A DNA stretch of 64,000 bases from Argentina anserina (GCF_933775445.1 NC_065875.1:25543555-25607554), one strand, 5' to 3'. Positions 50,147-62,854 are shown, numbered from the stretch's first letter. Notes: generated from the sequence alone by a model not told the origin. Translations and numbers: made by a program.

Positions 50147-51495
50147 AGTGACTAAAACTTTCATTCAAAGAATTGGTGACCTTAGGGAATCAATGACCTC
50201 GGAGGGGCTCATTTTAGCTGGTCTCTAGGCCCGTTGGGCTTCACGTGAGAAGTCCATTATTGGGTCTTGATTCACATACGCAGTAATTAGTAATCACTTA
50301 TTCACTTCACTCAGTGATCTTAGAGAATTAACAAGTCGAATCAAAGATCCAGCTCACATAGTCGTGCTGCTTTGACTCCACTAATCTAATTTATTAATAA
50401 CAATTGACTATGGACACTACCGTCTTGACTTGAGTAGAGCCTGCTACTGATTTAGCTGTCATTCCAAAATTCTCATCACCATCTTTGTTATGACTTGTGA
50501 TGGTCAACATTTCTCTACTTCTGCGGTTCTGCCCTCTCATCATGACTGTCATGATTAATGCTACGATTATATATCGCCGACCCCAATCATGATTCATGAT
50601 TATACCTCAGAGTTACAAATTACTACCCCATTGGGTAAGGGAGCAATTGAGAAAAATGTAAATGCGGTAAGTAAAGGTACATTAGGGTTGCGTAATAATT
50701 ATGATATTTTACGTTCAGTAGTTATATATAGAAGGATCAGCGAGAGCAACTTGATCCGATAAATAGTGCCGTCATCCATCTCCGGCCGGTCATTTATGCA
50801 ACGACTGGCCATACTAGTCGTATATAGCTCATCGATCTCTTGTTGTACCAAAAACAGCTCAAGAGACTACTAATTCAAATTCAAATCCAAAATTAAGTGC
50901 TGAACCAAACTAATTGGTTGCCAAGTTAACGAGTCGTAGTATATGGCTGCAGATTAAGTAATTAAACAGACTAGCTTGGTCGATAATTAAGGTACTAATT
51001 GGTATGTACCAAATAGAATGGGCTCAACTTGTTACACTCTTTACTCCATATAATCGATTCAGCCAGGGACGAGGGCATATATACTTAAATATATGAGGAC
51101 ACATGATTGTAACTCATAATTGGACGGGACCATAGCAAATATTCCCTAGCTCAAAAGAAGTTGCTGTGACAATTAAGCAAAAGGGTGGTTACCTACGACC
51201 ACCAACATCAAGTTTGTTTAGCAAAACTCCATTTTTACATATACCTAGCTACCATGCCAGTGTTTGATAATATACTTGTTCCCGGGAGAACGGCTATTAA
51301 TACTGGACAGAGTCCCACTCCTCCTCTCCCCAACTCCAAAGTCTCCAAGAAAACTCGCAAAAACCAAACAGATACCGAAAAGCAGAACCAAATTAGAAAA
51401 ACACGGTGCAGAGTTCAAAACTTCGATCAGATCGAGAAGTAGTGAAATAAGAAATATAAGAAGGTTCCAGGAATCAAGGGTCAAGTTATGTCATG
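50147..51495. other. Intergenic DNA, original upstream flank of the CLE gene
   Basis: No gene recognised. Before element G inserted, this DNA was contiguous with 62321 onward, so it probably includes distal promoter sequence of the CLE gene. It ends with the TCATG target site (51491-51495). Confidence 0.45.
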
Positions 51496-51877
51496 TGTAA
51501 TAACCCTAAATTTCAAATACATTATTTGAGTTAATTTGAGTTCTATAAAGACTTGAATTTTAGTTTCAATGAATGTGATTGTTTGCGATGTTTCGAAACG
51601 AAAAACGGAAACGTTTTCGGAACGTTTATTAAGAAAAACGTTACGTTTCCGAACGTAATTATCGACTTTTATTCCGTCGATCGGTTGCGAAAACTTCCTT
51701 CATGAAAGTTGTAGAGCTCATCGATACGAGTTCGGGGGTATGTGACGCGTTCGAAACGGACATCGTACGTAAAAGTTATTCACGTCGGAAGTTAGTTTCC
51801 GATTTGGAAACTAGTATAAAAAGGAATGGTTTTCTTTCTAGGGTTTCCATAACAGGAAACCCTTCATTTTCCGCCGC

Positions 51878-51881
<4 letters not shown>

Positions 51882-51930
<49 letters not shown>
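51882..51930 (+). repeat. (CT)n microsatellite in LTR leader
   Basis: About 24 CT dinucleotides some 60 bp downstream of the LTR TATA box; an equal-length copy is in the 3' LTR at 59703-59751. Same length in both LTRs fits recent insertion, since microsatellites drift quickly. Confidence 0.95.
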
Positions 51931-51933
<3 letters not shown>

Positions 51934-52659
51934 CCCGACTCTCCTTCTCCCCCTTCGAATTTCCTCTCGCCGATCTACCACCCCAGCCCTCCGTGGTCCT
52001 CACCGCCGCTTCACACGACACCGCAAGGACCTCCGCGTCGGACCCCGAGCCAATGAAGCCATACCTCGTCGTCGTGAAGCAGTGAGCCACTACCGAACCT
52101 TCTGCAGATTTCCTCCGCCGCTGCCAAGCTACTCCGGCGCTCCCCACGGCTCGATCGAGGTAAGGGATGATGGAATATGGTTGTGGTGATGATTTTGTTT
52201 GGTTTTTGATTTGATTTGAGGGAGTTTGTGGTGGAATGGGGGAGAGGGTCACCGCCGCCTAGAGGCGGCGCGTGAAGGGGAATGGGGCAGCCTAGGGGTG
52301 GTCTGCGACCATAGAGAGAAAGAGGAGGAGGAGAGGATGGGTTTCGGACCGGCGGTGGCGTGATACGCGCCGTGGTTAGCCTCGGCGCGTGGGGCCCACG
52401 CGCAGCCCGCCGGAGGTGGCGCGTGTGCCACACGCGCCGCCACGTGCGGCGGTGGGACAAGTTTTGACAGAAGGGTATTTTTGTAATTTACTGTGTACGG
52501 TAAAAGTAAATGTAATTTTTATTTACTGCGGTAAATGTAATTAAATTTTACCTTCGGTAAATGTAATTATAAATTACTTTCGGTAAATGTAAAAAGTAAA
52601 TTGTAAAAGGGTAATTTAGTAAATTTTATTTACTGAGTTGTATTTACATTTAAATCGTA

Positions 52660-53035
52660 CGTATACGTACAAAATACGTATTAATATTTATACGTACAGA
52701 AATACGTATATAATATTTATACGTACAGAAATACGTATCTAATATTTATACGTACAGAAATACGTATATAATATTTATACGTACAGAAATACGTATTTAA
52801 TATTTATACGTACATAAATACGTATTAATGTTTATACGTACAGAAATACGTATTAATATTTATACGTACAGAAATACGTATTAATAGTTATACGTACAGA
52901 AGTACGTATTAATATTTATACGTACAGAAGTACATATTTAATATCTATACGTACAAAAATACGTATATAATATTTATACGTACAGAAATACGTATATAAT
53001 ATTTATACATACAGAAATACGTATTAATTGAGTAT
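52660..53035 (+). repeat. 28-bp minisatellite in LTR of element G
   Basis: About 13 units around TATACGTACAGAAATACGTA, compared with about nine in element A. The copy in the 3' LTR is at 60481-60856. Unit number varies between subfamilies. Confidence 0.9.
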
Positions 53036-54496
53036 TGTACAGTAACCGTGAATAGTGAACAGTGAACAGTAACTTCGTATAAACCAAAATTGCTGAACAG
53101 TAACCGTATATTACTGTTTTGGCATTTAAAGGTTTACGAAACGATTCTAAATTCTTTTCTTATTCTTTTAAGGTGATCGTTAAATCGAGGAAAGGAATTA
53201 GCATCGCGAATTGTGGAATTACGCTCAAGTCAATAAGGTGAGTAAAATCTCACTGAATTACGAATCTACCTTCGTGGTGATTCAACATTTTTACAAGTGT
53301 GTTTATCAGATGAATTACAACATGTATATAATTTTGTGGACTACATATATACAGTATAATGGTAATAAGTACATATATATATATAGTTCATTAAATTACG
53401 TACTGTTATTAATTCATTAAAAATAGTCATTTCGGTGACAGAAAAATTGTGCATGTGTGTGATTTAAATGGTACGATATGATGTGAGATTATCGTACGTA
53501 ATTTTCAGGTGTTTATGAAATATGACATGTATAGGATATAGTGGACTATGTATATATTGTATAAATGGTAAATAAGTACGAATATATATAGTTTGCTATA
53601 TAATATACTGTTATGATTTTTATTGTGGATATATCGTGAAAGTTTTAAAACGTACAATATGATGTGTGATTATTGTACATGATTTATCACGGAAAATGTG
53701 AAATATTGTGATTTGTCTTCGGACGTGATGTGTGGTACAATATGATGTGAGATTATTGTACATGTGAGGCAAGTCGGAACCTAGCCTTTGGCCGGGCGAA
53801 GGTTACGATACAGTTAGAGCTCTAGTCTGTCTGCCATAGTACTGCATGAGGTAACGGGTGGTTATCTGATCATGGGTACTCAGCTTGTTTTGGATGTTGG
53901 GTGGCGGGTGGTTACCCAACATCAGCGGTATACTAAGTGAGGGGTAACAGATGTGTACCAGCGCTCATTAGTTACCATTTTGTGAAAGTATTAGAGTAAC
54001 CAGATGGGTTGCTCGTTTTCTCATGATTTTCATTATACTGTGTTGATGTGGAGTTGTGTCTTTTATGAGACGAGAGTTATTTTAATATTTTACTCATACG
54101 AGCTGTAAAGCTTACCGGGTTTGTGTTGCAATCCCGGTGCACCAATTTCAATGGTGTAGGGAATACTTCCGCAGGTGCTGAGTAGTGGTGATTGAGTGAC
54201 GACTCCGAAAACTCGAAGTCGATCGCATCCAGTCGTGGTGAGGTTCCAGCGTGGATTGTGTGTGAGATTTGGTGTGATTTTATTTGTGAGGTTGTTGTGA
54301 GGATTATACAATTCCATTTGTTATATGTTGAATTATCATTTGGGTTTGTAATAATCGGCTTGACTGAGTTATATTTTAAACTCAGATGTGATCCGCTGCG
54401 ACATTAAAATGATTTCGATTTCATTGAGATTATTTTTGTGTTTAACGATTCTAAGATTTTGAGTTTTAAAGCTCGAAATTTTAGGGTCGTTACAGT

Positions 54497-54508
54497 TGGT
54501 ATCAGAGC
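54497..54508 (+). other. Primer-binding site, element G
   Basis: TGGTATCAGAGC two bases after the 5' LTR, complementary to initiator tRNA-Met. Confidence 0.92.
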
Positions 54509-54782
54509 CTAAGTGCGTATTTGGCGATTATCAATATCATCCGGGAGCGATGATCCGACTGCAGGCGGGCCCCCATCACATGCTCCTCGGTATTGATATG
54601 TCGTCGGGTACGCGAGAGTGTTTTAGGAGCCATACCTAATGGTTTGGTCCTCCGAGAAGTATCGTGATGATACTTCGATGATTCATCATATCCTGAAATT
54701 TCATGTTAATACCTATCGAATCTGTTTTAGTTGAATTCGAGATCTCACAAGTATTGACTAAGTGTTTCGTTGTTTGAAGGTG

Positions 54783-57700
54783 ATGAACGCTGACAAGGGC
54801 CGAGGACAGGGCCGAGGACGGGCGAGAGGCCGAGGTCGAGGTAGGACCACAGGCCGAGTCCGCAACGTGGAGAACCTTTATGAGGAGGCTGCTCCACAGG
54901 TAGAGCAGGTAGGCCGAGGTCGAGGTAGGGCCACAGGTCGAGTCCGCAACGTGGAGAACCTCTATGAGGAGGCTGCTCCGCAGGAGGAGCAGGATGAGCC
55001 AGCTCCTGCGGTTAGAGATGACGGTCGAGTGTTGAAGCTGATCAAGGATATTAGTGCACTGGCAGCTCCGACATTTCATGGGGGACTAGATCACATGGTA
55101 GCTGACCATTGGATCGAGGGTATGGAGGCTTATTTTGAGTTGATGGAGTGCACAGAGATTGAGAAGAGAAAGATAGCTACATTCTTTCTCAAGGGTGATG
55201 CTCTAGATTGGTGGAAGAGCATGAGACAGACTGTGGATGTGTCTACATTCACATGGGGAGATTTCACCACCATATTCCAAGAGAAGTATTTCCCAGCCTC
55301 AGTACAGGAGGACTTAGAGTTGGAGTTTCTGGCATTGGTGCAGGGAGACATGACCATTAGAGAGTATGATGCTCGATTCTCGCAACTGTATCGGTATGTC
55401 AGGCCTATGGGTGCGACTGCTTTAGCTCAGAAGTATCTACGTGGGCTGAAACAGGAGTACAAGACCATGATATCAGTCCTTTGCCTGACTTCACGGGAGC
55501 AGATATTTGAGAGTGCTATGAGTTTGGAGCAAGCAGAGAAGACTCGAGCAGGTGATGTGGGGAACAGAGATGCGAAGGGGAAAGGCAAGGCAGTCTATAC
55601 AGGCAGCGAGCACTCAGGACCGAAGGATAGGTCATGGAAGAGGCCAAGACCCCACTATCAGGCCCCGACAAGGGCACCACCCTTAGCTATCAGGGCAGCA
55701 CCAGTCAGACCATTAGCAGCAGTGAGGTGTTATGGCTGCAATGAGATGGGACATTACGCCTCAGCATGTCCGAAACCGAGGAGAGGAGGGTGCCACCGTT
55801 GCGGGCAAGTGGGGCACATAGCTCGAGATTGTACCCGACCACTTCCGGGTAGACAGGAACGGCCGCAGAGACAGCTACCAGCAGGCCAAGCTAGAGTGTT
55901 CGCAGTGGGTCAGCGAGACACAGGAGTGGAAGGTACATTATCACTCTTTGACTACCTTGCTAGAGTGTTGTTTGATACGGGAGCATCGCATTCATTCATT
56001 GCTAGTTCAGTAGTGGAGATGCTAGGATTGATTCCTACACCTCTCGGGGACGCCTTATGTGTCACTTCACCCCTTGGAGTGTCACTTGAGTTAGAGACAA
56101 TCTGCAAAGCTTGTCCTATATTGATTGGAAGTAGAGAGTTCTCTGCTTCGTTGATTGTGATTCCGGACCACACTTATGATGTGATCTTGGGGATTGATTG
56201 GTTGAGACCACAGCATGCTGTGATTGATTGTTTTGACATGGTAGTGTCCTTTCATAGACCTGGAGAGCCAGTGTTTCGTTATCGTTGCCTCAAGTCCGAC
56301 AACGCCATGAGATCAGGAGTTTTGGCACATGTGGAGTCAGTGGATCAGAAAGTATCTATTGCAGACATTGTGGTAGTATCTGAGTTTGGTGAAGTATTCC
56401 AAGAGATACCGGGGCTACCTCCTCGAAGAGTGGTAGATTTCTGCATTGATGTAGTACCCGGTACAGCACCTGTGTCAAAGGCACCATATAGAATGGGGCA
56501 GAATGAACTTAAGGAGCTGAAGGTGCAGATCGATGAGCTATTAGACCAAGGGTTCATTAGACCTAGTGTTTCACCTTGGGGAGCACCTGTTTTGTTCGTG
56601 AAGAAGAAAGATGGTTCTCTGCGGTTATGTGTGGACTACAGAGAACTGAACAAGGTGACCATCAAGAATAGGTATCCATTACCTAGGATTGATGACTTGT
56701 TCGATCAGCTCAAGGGTGCCACAGTGTTCTCTAAGATTGATTTGAGATCCGGTTATCATCAACTCAGAGTGAAGGAAGAAGATATATCGAAGACAGCCTT
56801 CAGGACCCGGTATGGACATTATGAGTTTGTCGTCATGCCATTTGGTCTAACGAATGCACCAGCTGTCTTTATGAGTTTGATGAACCAAGTATTTAGCCCG
56901 TACTTGGATGAGTTTGTTGTGGTGTTTGTGGATGACATTCTGATATACTCCAAGACACAAGAAGAACATGTGGTGCATCTGAGAACAGTGTTGCAGACCT
57001 TGAAAGAGGCGAGACTGTATGCCAAGCTAGAGAAGTGTGAGTTCTGGAAAGAAGAGGTCAAATTCCTTGGTCATGTTGTCTCAAAAGATGGAGTACTAGT
57101 GGACCCAGCAAAGGTAGAGGCAGTGAAGAATTGGAGTCGTCCAAAGAACCCTACAGAGATACGTAGTTTCCTCGGGTTGGCAGGTTACTACAGGAGGTTT
57201 ATCGAGGGGTTTTCTAGTATCGCATCTTCATTGACCAAGTTGACTAAGAAAGATACTCCGTTTGTGTGGACGGATGCATGTGAGGAAGCATTCAACAAAC
57301 TAAAGACTAGACTGACCACAGCTCCAGTGTTGACGATTCCCTCTAATGGTGGTGGCTATGTCATTTACAGTGATGCTTCACTCCAGGGTTTGGGTTGTGT
57401 GTTGATGCAGCATGGAGGAGTCGTTGCATATGGCTCGAGACAGTTGAAGATTCATGAGAAGAATTATCCGACACACGACCTAGAGCTTGCGGCAGTTGTA
57501 TTTGCCCTGAAGAATTGGAGACATTACTTGTATGGTGAGAAATTTCAACTCTTTTCGGATCATAAGAGTTTGAAGTACTTGTTCTCACAGAAGGAGCTGA
57601 ATATGAGGCAGAGGAGGTGGATGGAACTCCTCAAGGACTATGACTTCACATTAGAGTACCACCCGGGGAAGGCAAATGTGGTGGCGGATGCCTTGAGCAG

Positions 57701-59276
57701 AAAACCGAGAGGCGTGGTAGCTTCGCTTATGGTCCAGGAATGGTTCATGCTAGAAGCTGCATCCGAGTTTGATTTGGTACCATCGGGAGGAGAACCAAGG
57801 GTCTTTCTTGGTAGTGTCACAGTGCAACCCACATTGATCACGAGGATCATACAGGGTCAGGCGCAGGATAGACACTCACGAGCTAAGTTGGCGGATCTTG
57901 TAGTTGATACGCTTGATGAGTGTCCTTCAGAGTGGAGAGTTGGACCCGATGGAGGGTTGAGGTTTGGGGCAAGGTTGTGTGTCCCAGATTGTGATGATCT
58001 TCGGGAGGAGGTTCTTCGTGCGGCACATCGTTCACGCTATACCGTCCATCCAGGGAACACCAAGATGTACAAGGATCTATGCAGACAATTCTGGTGGAAC
58101 GGTATGAAGAAAGACGTAGCAGAGTTTGTATCGAAGTGCCTTACATGTCAGCAAGTGAAAGCAGAACATCAACGACCAGCTGGCATGTTGAAACCACTGA
58201 CTATTCCTCTTTGGAAGTGGGAGCAGATATCTATGGATTTTGTGACCGGGTTGCCTAGATCGAAGAAGGGTCACGATGCCATATGGGTGATTGTCGATCG
58301 ATTGACGAAGTCGGCTCATTTTCTCCCAGTTTCGATGAAGTACTCAGTGGACGTGCTTGGGAAACTATATGTGGATGAGGTAGTGAGACTTCATGGTGCT
58401 CCAATTTCTATTGTTTCCGACAGAGATGCACGTTTCACTTCGAAGTTCTGGGGTGGTTTGCAGAAGGCGATGGGCACCACCTTGGATATGAGTACAGCTT
58501 TTCACCCTCAGACGGATGGACAGACGGAGAGGGTGAATCAGGTGATGGAAGACATGTTGAGAGCATGTGTGTTGGATTTCAAGGGTAGCTGGGAAGATCA
58601 TTTGAGATTGATTGAGTTTGCCTACAACAACAGCTACCATTCTAGCATTGGCATGGCACCGTATGAGGCACTTTATGGTAGGCCATGTCGATCTCCGATC
58701 TGTTGGGCCGAAGTTGGTGATGAGGCACTGATGGGCCCAGAGGTGGTTCAGGAAACCACTGAGAAGATCTCGATCATTCGGGATAGAATCCGGACCGCTC
58801 AGAGTAGACAGAAGAGCTATGCAGACCTGAAGAGGAGACATGTGGAGTTCGAGATTGGTGATCATGTGTTCTTGAAAGTTTCACCTATGAGGGGTGTAGT
58901 GAGATTCGGCAAGAAGGGAAAGTTGGCACCGAGGTATGTTGGGCCTTTTGAGATACTTGAGAAAGTGGGCGAACTAGCATATCGACTAGCCTTGCCTACT
59001 AGCATGTCGGGCGTTCACAACGTCTTCCACATTTCCATGCTGAGGAAGTATGTACCAGATGAGTCACATGTGATCGATCATAGCACCATTGAAGTGAAGG
59101 AAAATGCCACTTTTGTTGTCGAACCGGTTCGTATCCTGGATAGATCCACTAAGAAGCTACGGAGGAGAGAAGTTGGGCTAGTCAAGGTGTTGTGGAGTCA
59201 CCATGATGAGGGTGATGCATCTTGGGAGCTAGAGTCAGATATGATGATCAGATATCCGCAGTTATTTGTTGAGTGA
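54783..59276 (+). CDS. Intact gag-pol polyprotein of element G (1497 aa)
   Basis: Start at ATG 54783 ([10 protein letters not shown]), the first ATG after the upstream leader; stop at 59274-59276. Domains in order: Arg/Gly-rich N-terminus with two copies of [15 protein letters not shown]; gag capsid (about 90-240); CCHC zinc knuckles at 316 ([14 protein letters not shown]) and 337 ([14 protein letters not shown]); aspartic protease with DTG at 398-400; reverse transcriptase with FVDD at 715-718; RNase H with Asp864 (YSDASLQG); integrase zinc-binding region about 1081-1123; integrase catalytic Asp1152, Asp1213, Glu1249 with the D-60-D-35-E spacing of retroviral-type integrases; and a chromodomain-like tail (about 1445-1494, ending [16 protein letters not shown]) thought to guide insertion to chromatin. 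Gag and pol share one frame, so a single polyprotein is expected. All key residues are present. Confidence 0.96.
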   Translation: MNADKGRGQGRGRARGRGRGRTTGRVRNVENLYEEAAPQVEQVGRGRGRATGRVRNVENLYEEAAPQEEQDEPAPAVRDDGRVLKLIKDISALAAPTFHGGLDHMVADHWIEGMEAYFELMECTEIEKRKIATFFLKGDALDWWKSMRQTVDVSTFTWGDFTTIFQEKYFPASVQEDLELEFLALVQGDMTIREYDARFSQLYRYVRPMGATALAQKYLRGLKQEYKTMISVLCLTSREQIFESAMSLEQAEKTRAGDVGNRDAKGKGKAVYTGSEHSGPKDRSWKRPRPHYQAPTRAPPLAIRAAPVRPLAAVRCYGCNEMGHYASACPKPRRGGCHRCGQVGHIARDCTRPLPGRQERPQRQLPAGQARVFAVGQRDTGVEGTLSLFDYLARVLFDTGASHSFIASSVVEMLGLIPTPLGDALCVTSPLGVSLELETICKACPILIGSREFSASLIVIPDHTYDVILGIDWLRPQHAVIDCFDMVVSFHRPGEPVFRYRCLKSDNAMRSGVLAHVESVDQKVSIADIVVVSEFGEVFQEIPGLPPRRVVDFCIDVVPGTAPVSKAPYRMGQNELKELKVQIDELLDQGFIRPSVSPWGAPVLFVKKKDGSLRLCVDYRELNKVTIKNRYPLPRIDDLFDQLKGATVFSKIDLRSGYHQLRVKEEDISKTAFRTRYGHYEFVVMPFGLTNAPAVFMSLMNQVFSPYLDEFVVVFVDDILIYSKTQEEHVVHLRTVLQTLKEARLYAKLEKCEFWKEEVKFLGHVVSKDGVLVDPAKVEAVKNWSRPKNPTEIRSFLGLAGYYRRFIEGFSSIASSLTKLTKKDTPFVWTDACEEAFNKLKTRLTTAPVLTIPSNGGGYVIYSDASLQGLGCVLMQHGGVVAYGSRQLKIHEKNYPTHDLELAAVVFALKNWRHYLYGEKFQLFSDHKSLKYLFSQKELNMRQRRWMELLKDYDFTLEYHPGKANVVADALSRKPRGVVASLMVQEWFMLEAASEFDLVPSGGEPRVFLGSVTVQPTLITRIIQGQAQDRHSRAKLADLVVDTLDECPSEWRVGPDGGLRFGARLCVPDCDDLREEVLRAAHRSRYTVHPGNTKMYKDLCRQFWWNGMKKDVAEFVSKCLTCQQVKAEHQRPAGMLKPLTIPLWKWEQISMDFVTGLPRSKKGHDAIWVIVDRLTKSAHFLPVSMKYSVDVLGKLYVDEVVRLHGAPISIVSDRDARFTSKFWGGLQKAMGTTLDMSTAFHPQTDGQTERVNQVMEDMLRACVLDFKGSWEDHLRLIEFAYNNSYHSSIGMAPYEALYGRPCRSPICWAEVGDEALMGPEVVQETTEKISIIRDRIRTAQSRQKSYADLKRRHVEFEIGDHVFLKVSPMRGVVRFGKKGKLAPRYVGPFEILEKVGELAYRLALPTSMSGVHNVFHISMLRKYVPDESHVIDHSTIEVKENATFVVEPVRILDRSTKKLRRREVGLVKVLWSHHDEGDASWELESDMMIRYPQLFVE

Positions 59277-59302
59277 GCTTGAATTTCGGGGCGAAATTCC
59301 TT

Positions 59303-59310
59303 TAAGGGGG
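59303..59310 (+). other. Polypurine tract, element G
   Basis: TAAGGGGGATAGAT directly precedes the 3' LTR; the purine core is AAGGGGGA. Confidence 0.78.
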
Positions 59311-59316
59311 ATAGAT

Positions 59317-59698
59317 TGTAATAACCCTAAATTTCAAATACATTATTTGAGTTAATTTGAGTTCTATAAAGACTTGAATTTTAGTTTCAATGAATGTGAT
59401 TGTTTGCGATGTTTCGAAACGAAAAACGGAAACGTTTTCGGAACGTTTATTAAGAAAAACGTTACGTTTCCGAACGTAATTATCGACTTTTATTCCGTCG
59501 ATCGGTTGCGAAAACTTCCTTCATGAAAGTTGTAGAGCTCATCGATACGAGTTCGGGGGTATGTGACGCGTTCGAAACGGACATCGTACGTAAAAGTTAT
59601 TCACGTCGGAAGTTAGTTTCCGATTTGGAAACTAGTATAAAAAGGAATGGTTTTCTTTCTAGGGTTTCCATAACAGGAAACCCTTCATTTTCCGCCGC

Positions 59699-59754
<56 letters not shown>

Positions 59755-62315
59755 CCCGACTCTCCTTCTCCCCCTTCGAATTTCCTCTCGCCGATCTACC
59801 ACCCCAGCCCTCCGTGGTCCTCACCGCCGCTTCACACGACACCGCAAGGACCTCCGCGTCGGACCCCGAGCCAATGAAGCCATACCTCGTTGTCGTGAAG
59901 CAGTGAGCCACTACCGAACCTTCTGCAGATTTCCTCCGCCGCTGCCAAGCTACTCCGGCGCTCCCCACGGCTCGATCGAGGTAAGGGATGATGGAATATG
60001 GTTGTGGTGATGATTTTGTTTGGTTTTTGATTTGATTTGAGGGAGTTTGTGGTGGAATGGGGGAGAGGGTCACCGCCGCCTAGAGGCGGCGCGTGAAGGG
60101 GAATGGGGCAGCCTAGGGGTGGTCTGCGACCATAGAGAGAAAGAGGAGGAGGAGAGGATGGGTTTCGGACCGGCGGTGGCGTGATACGCGCCGTGGTTAG
60201 CCTCGGCGCGTGGGGCCCACGCGCAGCCCGCCGGAGGTGGCGCGTGTGCCACACGCGCCGCCACGTGCGGCGGTGGGACAAGTTTTGACAGAAGGGTATT
60301 TTTGTAATTTACTGTGTACGGTAAAAGTAAATGTAATTTTTATTTACTGCGGTAAATGTAATTAAATTTTACCTTCGGTAAATGTAATTATAAATTACTT
60401 TCGGTAAATGTAAAAAGTAAATTGTAAAAGGGTAATTTAGTAAATTTTATTTACTGAGTTGTATTTACATTTAAATCGTACGTATACGTACAAAATACGT
60501 ATTAATATTTATACGTACAGAAATACGTATATAATATTTATACGTACAGAAATACGTATCTAATATTTATACGTACAGAAATACGTATATAATATTTATA
60601 CGTACAGAAATACGTATTTAATATTTATACGTACATAAATACGTATTAATGTTTATACGTACAGAAATACGTATTAATATTTATACGTACAGAAATACGT
60701 ATTAATAGTTATACGTACAGAAGTACGTATTAATATTTATACGTACAGAAGTACATATTTAATATCTATACGTACAAAAATACGTATATAATATTTATAC
60801 GTACAGAAATACGTATATAATATTTATACGTACAGAAATACGTATTAATTGAGTATTGTACAGTAACCGTGAATAGTGAACAGTGAACAGTAACTTCGTA
60901 TAAACCAAAATTGCTGAACAGTAACCGTATATTACTGTTTTGGCATTTAAAGGTTTACGAAACGATTCTAAATTCTTTTCTTATTCTTTTAAGGTGATCG
61001 TTAAATCGAGGAAAGGAATTAGCATCGCGAATTGTGGAATTACGCTCAAGTCAATAAGGTGAGTAAAATCTCACTGAATTACGAATCTACCTTCGTGGTG
61101 ATTCAACATTTTTACAAGTGTGTTTATCAGATGAATTACAACATGTATATAATTTTGTGGACTACATATATACAGTATAATGGTAATAAGTACATATATA
61201 TATATAGTTCATTAAATTACGTACTGTTATTAATTCATTAAAAATAGTCATTTCGGTGACAGAAAAATTGTGCATGTGTGTGATTTAAATGGTACGATAT
61301 GATGTGAGATTATCGTACGTAATTTTCAGGTGTTTATGAAATATGACATGTATAGGATATAGTGGACTATGTATATATTGTATAAATGGTAAATAAGTAC
61401 GAATATATATAGTTTGCTATATAATATACTGTTATGATTTTTATTGTGGATATATCGTGAAAGTTTTAAAACGTACAATATGATGTGTGATTATTGTACA
61501 TGATTTATCACGGAAAATGTGAAATATTGTGATTTGTCTTCGGACGTGATGTGTGGTACAATATGATGTGAGATTATTGTACATGTGAGGCAAGTCGGAA
61601 CCTAGCCTTTGGCCGGGCGAAGGTTACGATACAGTTAGAGCTCTAGTCTGTCTGCCATAGTACTGCATGAGGTAACGGGTGGTTATCTGATCATGGGTAC
61701 TCAGCTTGTTTTGGATGTTGGGTGGCGGGTGGTTACCCAACATCAGCGGTATACTAAGTGAGGGGTAACAGATGTGTACCAGCGCTCATTAGTTACCATT
61801 TTGTGAAAGTATTAGAGTAACCAGATGGGTTGCTCGTTTTCTCATGATTTTCATTATACTGTGTTGATGTGGAGTTGTGTCTTTTATGAGACGAGAGTTA
61901 TTTTAATATTTTACTCATACGAGCTGTAAAGCTTACCGGGTTTGTGTTGCAATCCCGGTGCACCAATTTCAATGGTGTAGGGAATACTTCCGCAGGTGCT
62001 GAGTAGTGGTGATTGAGTGACGACTCCGAAAACTCGAAGTCGATCGCATCCAGTCGTGGTGAGGTTCCAGCGTGGATTGTGTGTGAGATTTGGTGTGATT
62101 TTATTTGTGAGGTTGTTGTGAGGATTATACAATTCCATTTGTTATATGTTGAATTATCATTTGGGTTTGTAATAATCGGCTTGACTGAGTTATATTTTAA
62201 ACTCAGATGTGATCCGCTGCGACATTAAAATGATTTCGATTTCATTGAGATTATTTTTGTGTTTAACAATTCTAAGATTTTGAGTTTTAAAGCTCGAAAT
62301 TTTAGGGTCGTTACA
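59317..62315 (+). repeat. 3' LTR of element G
   Basis: Same length as the 5' LTR. Its own TATA motif (about 59636-59644) points toward the CLE gene, whose ATG is 246 bp past the LTR end. Confidence 0.95.
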
Positions 62316-62320
62316 TCATG

Positions 62321-62560
62321 TGCCGAGACCCACCAGACAAGGAATTGAAGCCCCAATTGATATATCAAATGCCTTCAATCTCTTCTTCTCTTGCTTCTCT
62401 AGCTAGCTAACTGTCCAGTTCTTGCTTCACTCGACCTCTTTGTTTTGTTTGTTATCACCAAAACTCACTTCAACTGATTCATACCCGCCCCACTGCACAG
62501 TGTCAGCTTCAAGGCGTTTATGGTTTTCTCATCGCTTGGTGCAACTATTCTCTACGAGCA
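62321..62560 (+). promoter_or_regulatory. Remaining proximal promoter/5' UTR of the CLE gene
   Basis: 240 bp between the target duplication of element G and the CLE start codon. CT-rich stretches (TCTCTTCTTCTCTTGCTTCTC at about 62380) suggest a 5' UTR. No clear TATA box lies in this remnant, so promoter elements may have been displaced 10.8 kb upstream. Confidence 0.5.
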
Positions 62561-62854
62561 ATGAGATCAGCTACAGAAGGTGTAATTTTGTTGCTGTGGA
62601 TCGTCTTAATTCTTGCTCAAACGACAACTTCGGTTCTTGTTGGTCATAATAGTATTTCCGGTCACGAGTCGACTGCTACTGGCCGGATAATTAGTTCGCC
62701 GCCAAGAAAAGCACGTTTTCACGGCAAAGTCTGGTTCCATGCACCGTCAAGTACTCCATCACGTGAGTTTTTTGCCGGAATCCACCGCGGCGACAAGCTA
62801 TACGACGAAGACAAGAGAATTGTTCATACAGGTCCGAATCCCCTTCACAACTAG
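62561..62854 (+). CDS. CLE-family signalling peptide precursor
   Basis: 97 residues, single exon. The N-terminus (MRSATEGVILLLWIVLILAQ, cleavage likely near residue 24) is a signal peptide. A variable, basic middle follows. The last 12 residues (86-97) are RIVHTGPNPLHN, matching the CLE consensus R-x-V-P-x-G-P-N-P-L-H-N except for His instead of Pro at position 4; Pro7, the usual hydroxylated and arabinosylated site, is kept. The motif sits at the very C-terminus, as in most CLE precursors, preceded by acidic/basic DEDK. CLE peptides are secreted ligands of CLV1-type receptor kinases controlling meristem and vascular cell fate. Closest class is uncertain; RRVFTGPNPLHN-type CLEs also lack Pro4. 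Element G lies just upstream and could alter its expression. Confidence 0.9.
   Translation: MRSATEGVILLLWIVLILAQTTTSVLVGHNSISGHESTATGRIISSPPRKARFHGKVWFHAPSSTPSREFFAGIHRGDKLYDEDKRIVHTGPNPLHN

Larger units (their letters stand above)
51496..54494 (+). repeat. 5' LTR of element G
   Basis: TATA at 51815-51823, CT microsatellite (51882-51930) in the leader, GC-rich palindromes (about 52388-52440), minisatellite (52660-53035), hairpin array (53471-54150). It lacks the fourth stem (GGTC/GACC type) present in the other LTR copies. Confidence 0.95.
51496..62315 (+). mobile_element. Full-length, intact, young Tekay/Del-like retrotransposon G
   Basis: 10,820 bp. LTRs 51496-54494 and 59317-62315 are both 2999 bp, run TGTAATAACCC to GGGTCGTTACA, and differ at only about three positions that I could find (52068/59889, 53008/60829, 54448/62269). 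Perfect target duplication TCATG (51491-51495, 62316-62320). The primer-binding site, polypurine tract and one uninterrupted gag-pol frame are all present, so it has the hallmarks of an autonomous, recently mobile element. The internal region is almost the same as in element A, while the LTRs are much more different. Confidence 0.97.

Noticed and set aside
51878..52252. ORF with a long Arg-Glu repeat (also 59699-60073)
   Set aside because: It is the translated (CT)n microsatellite on the opposite strand.
51491..62320. An entirely new multi-gene system in the G region
   Set aside because: All long ORFs belong to one gypsy polyprotein; opposite-strand ORFs inside gag-pol (for example 58365-58865) mirror the coding strand and recur at matching positions in element A.
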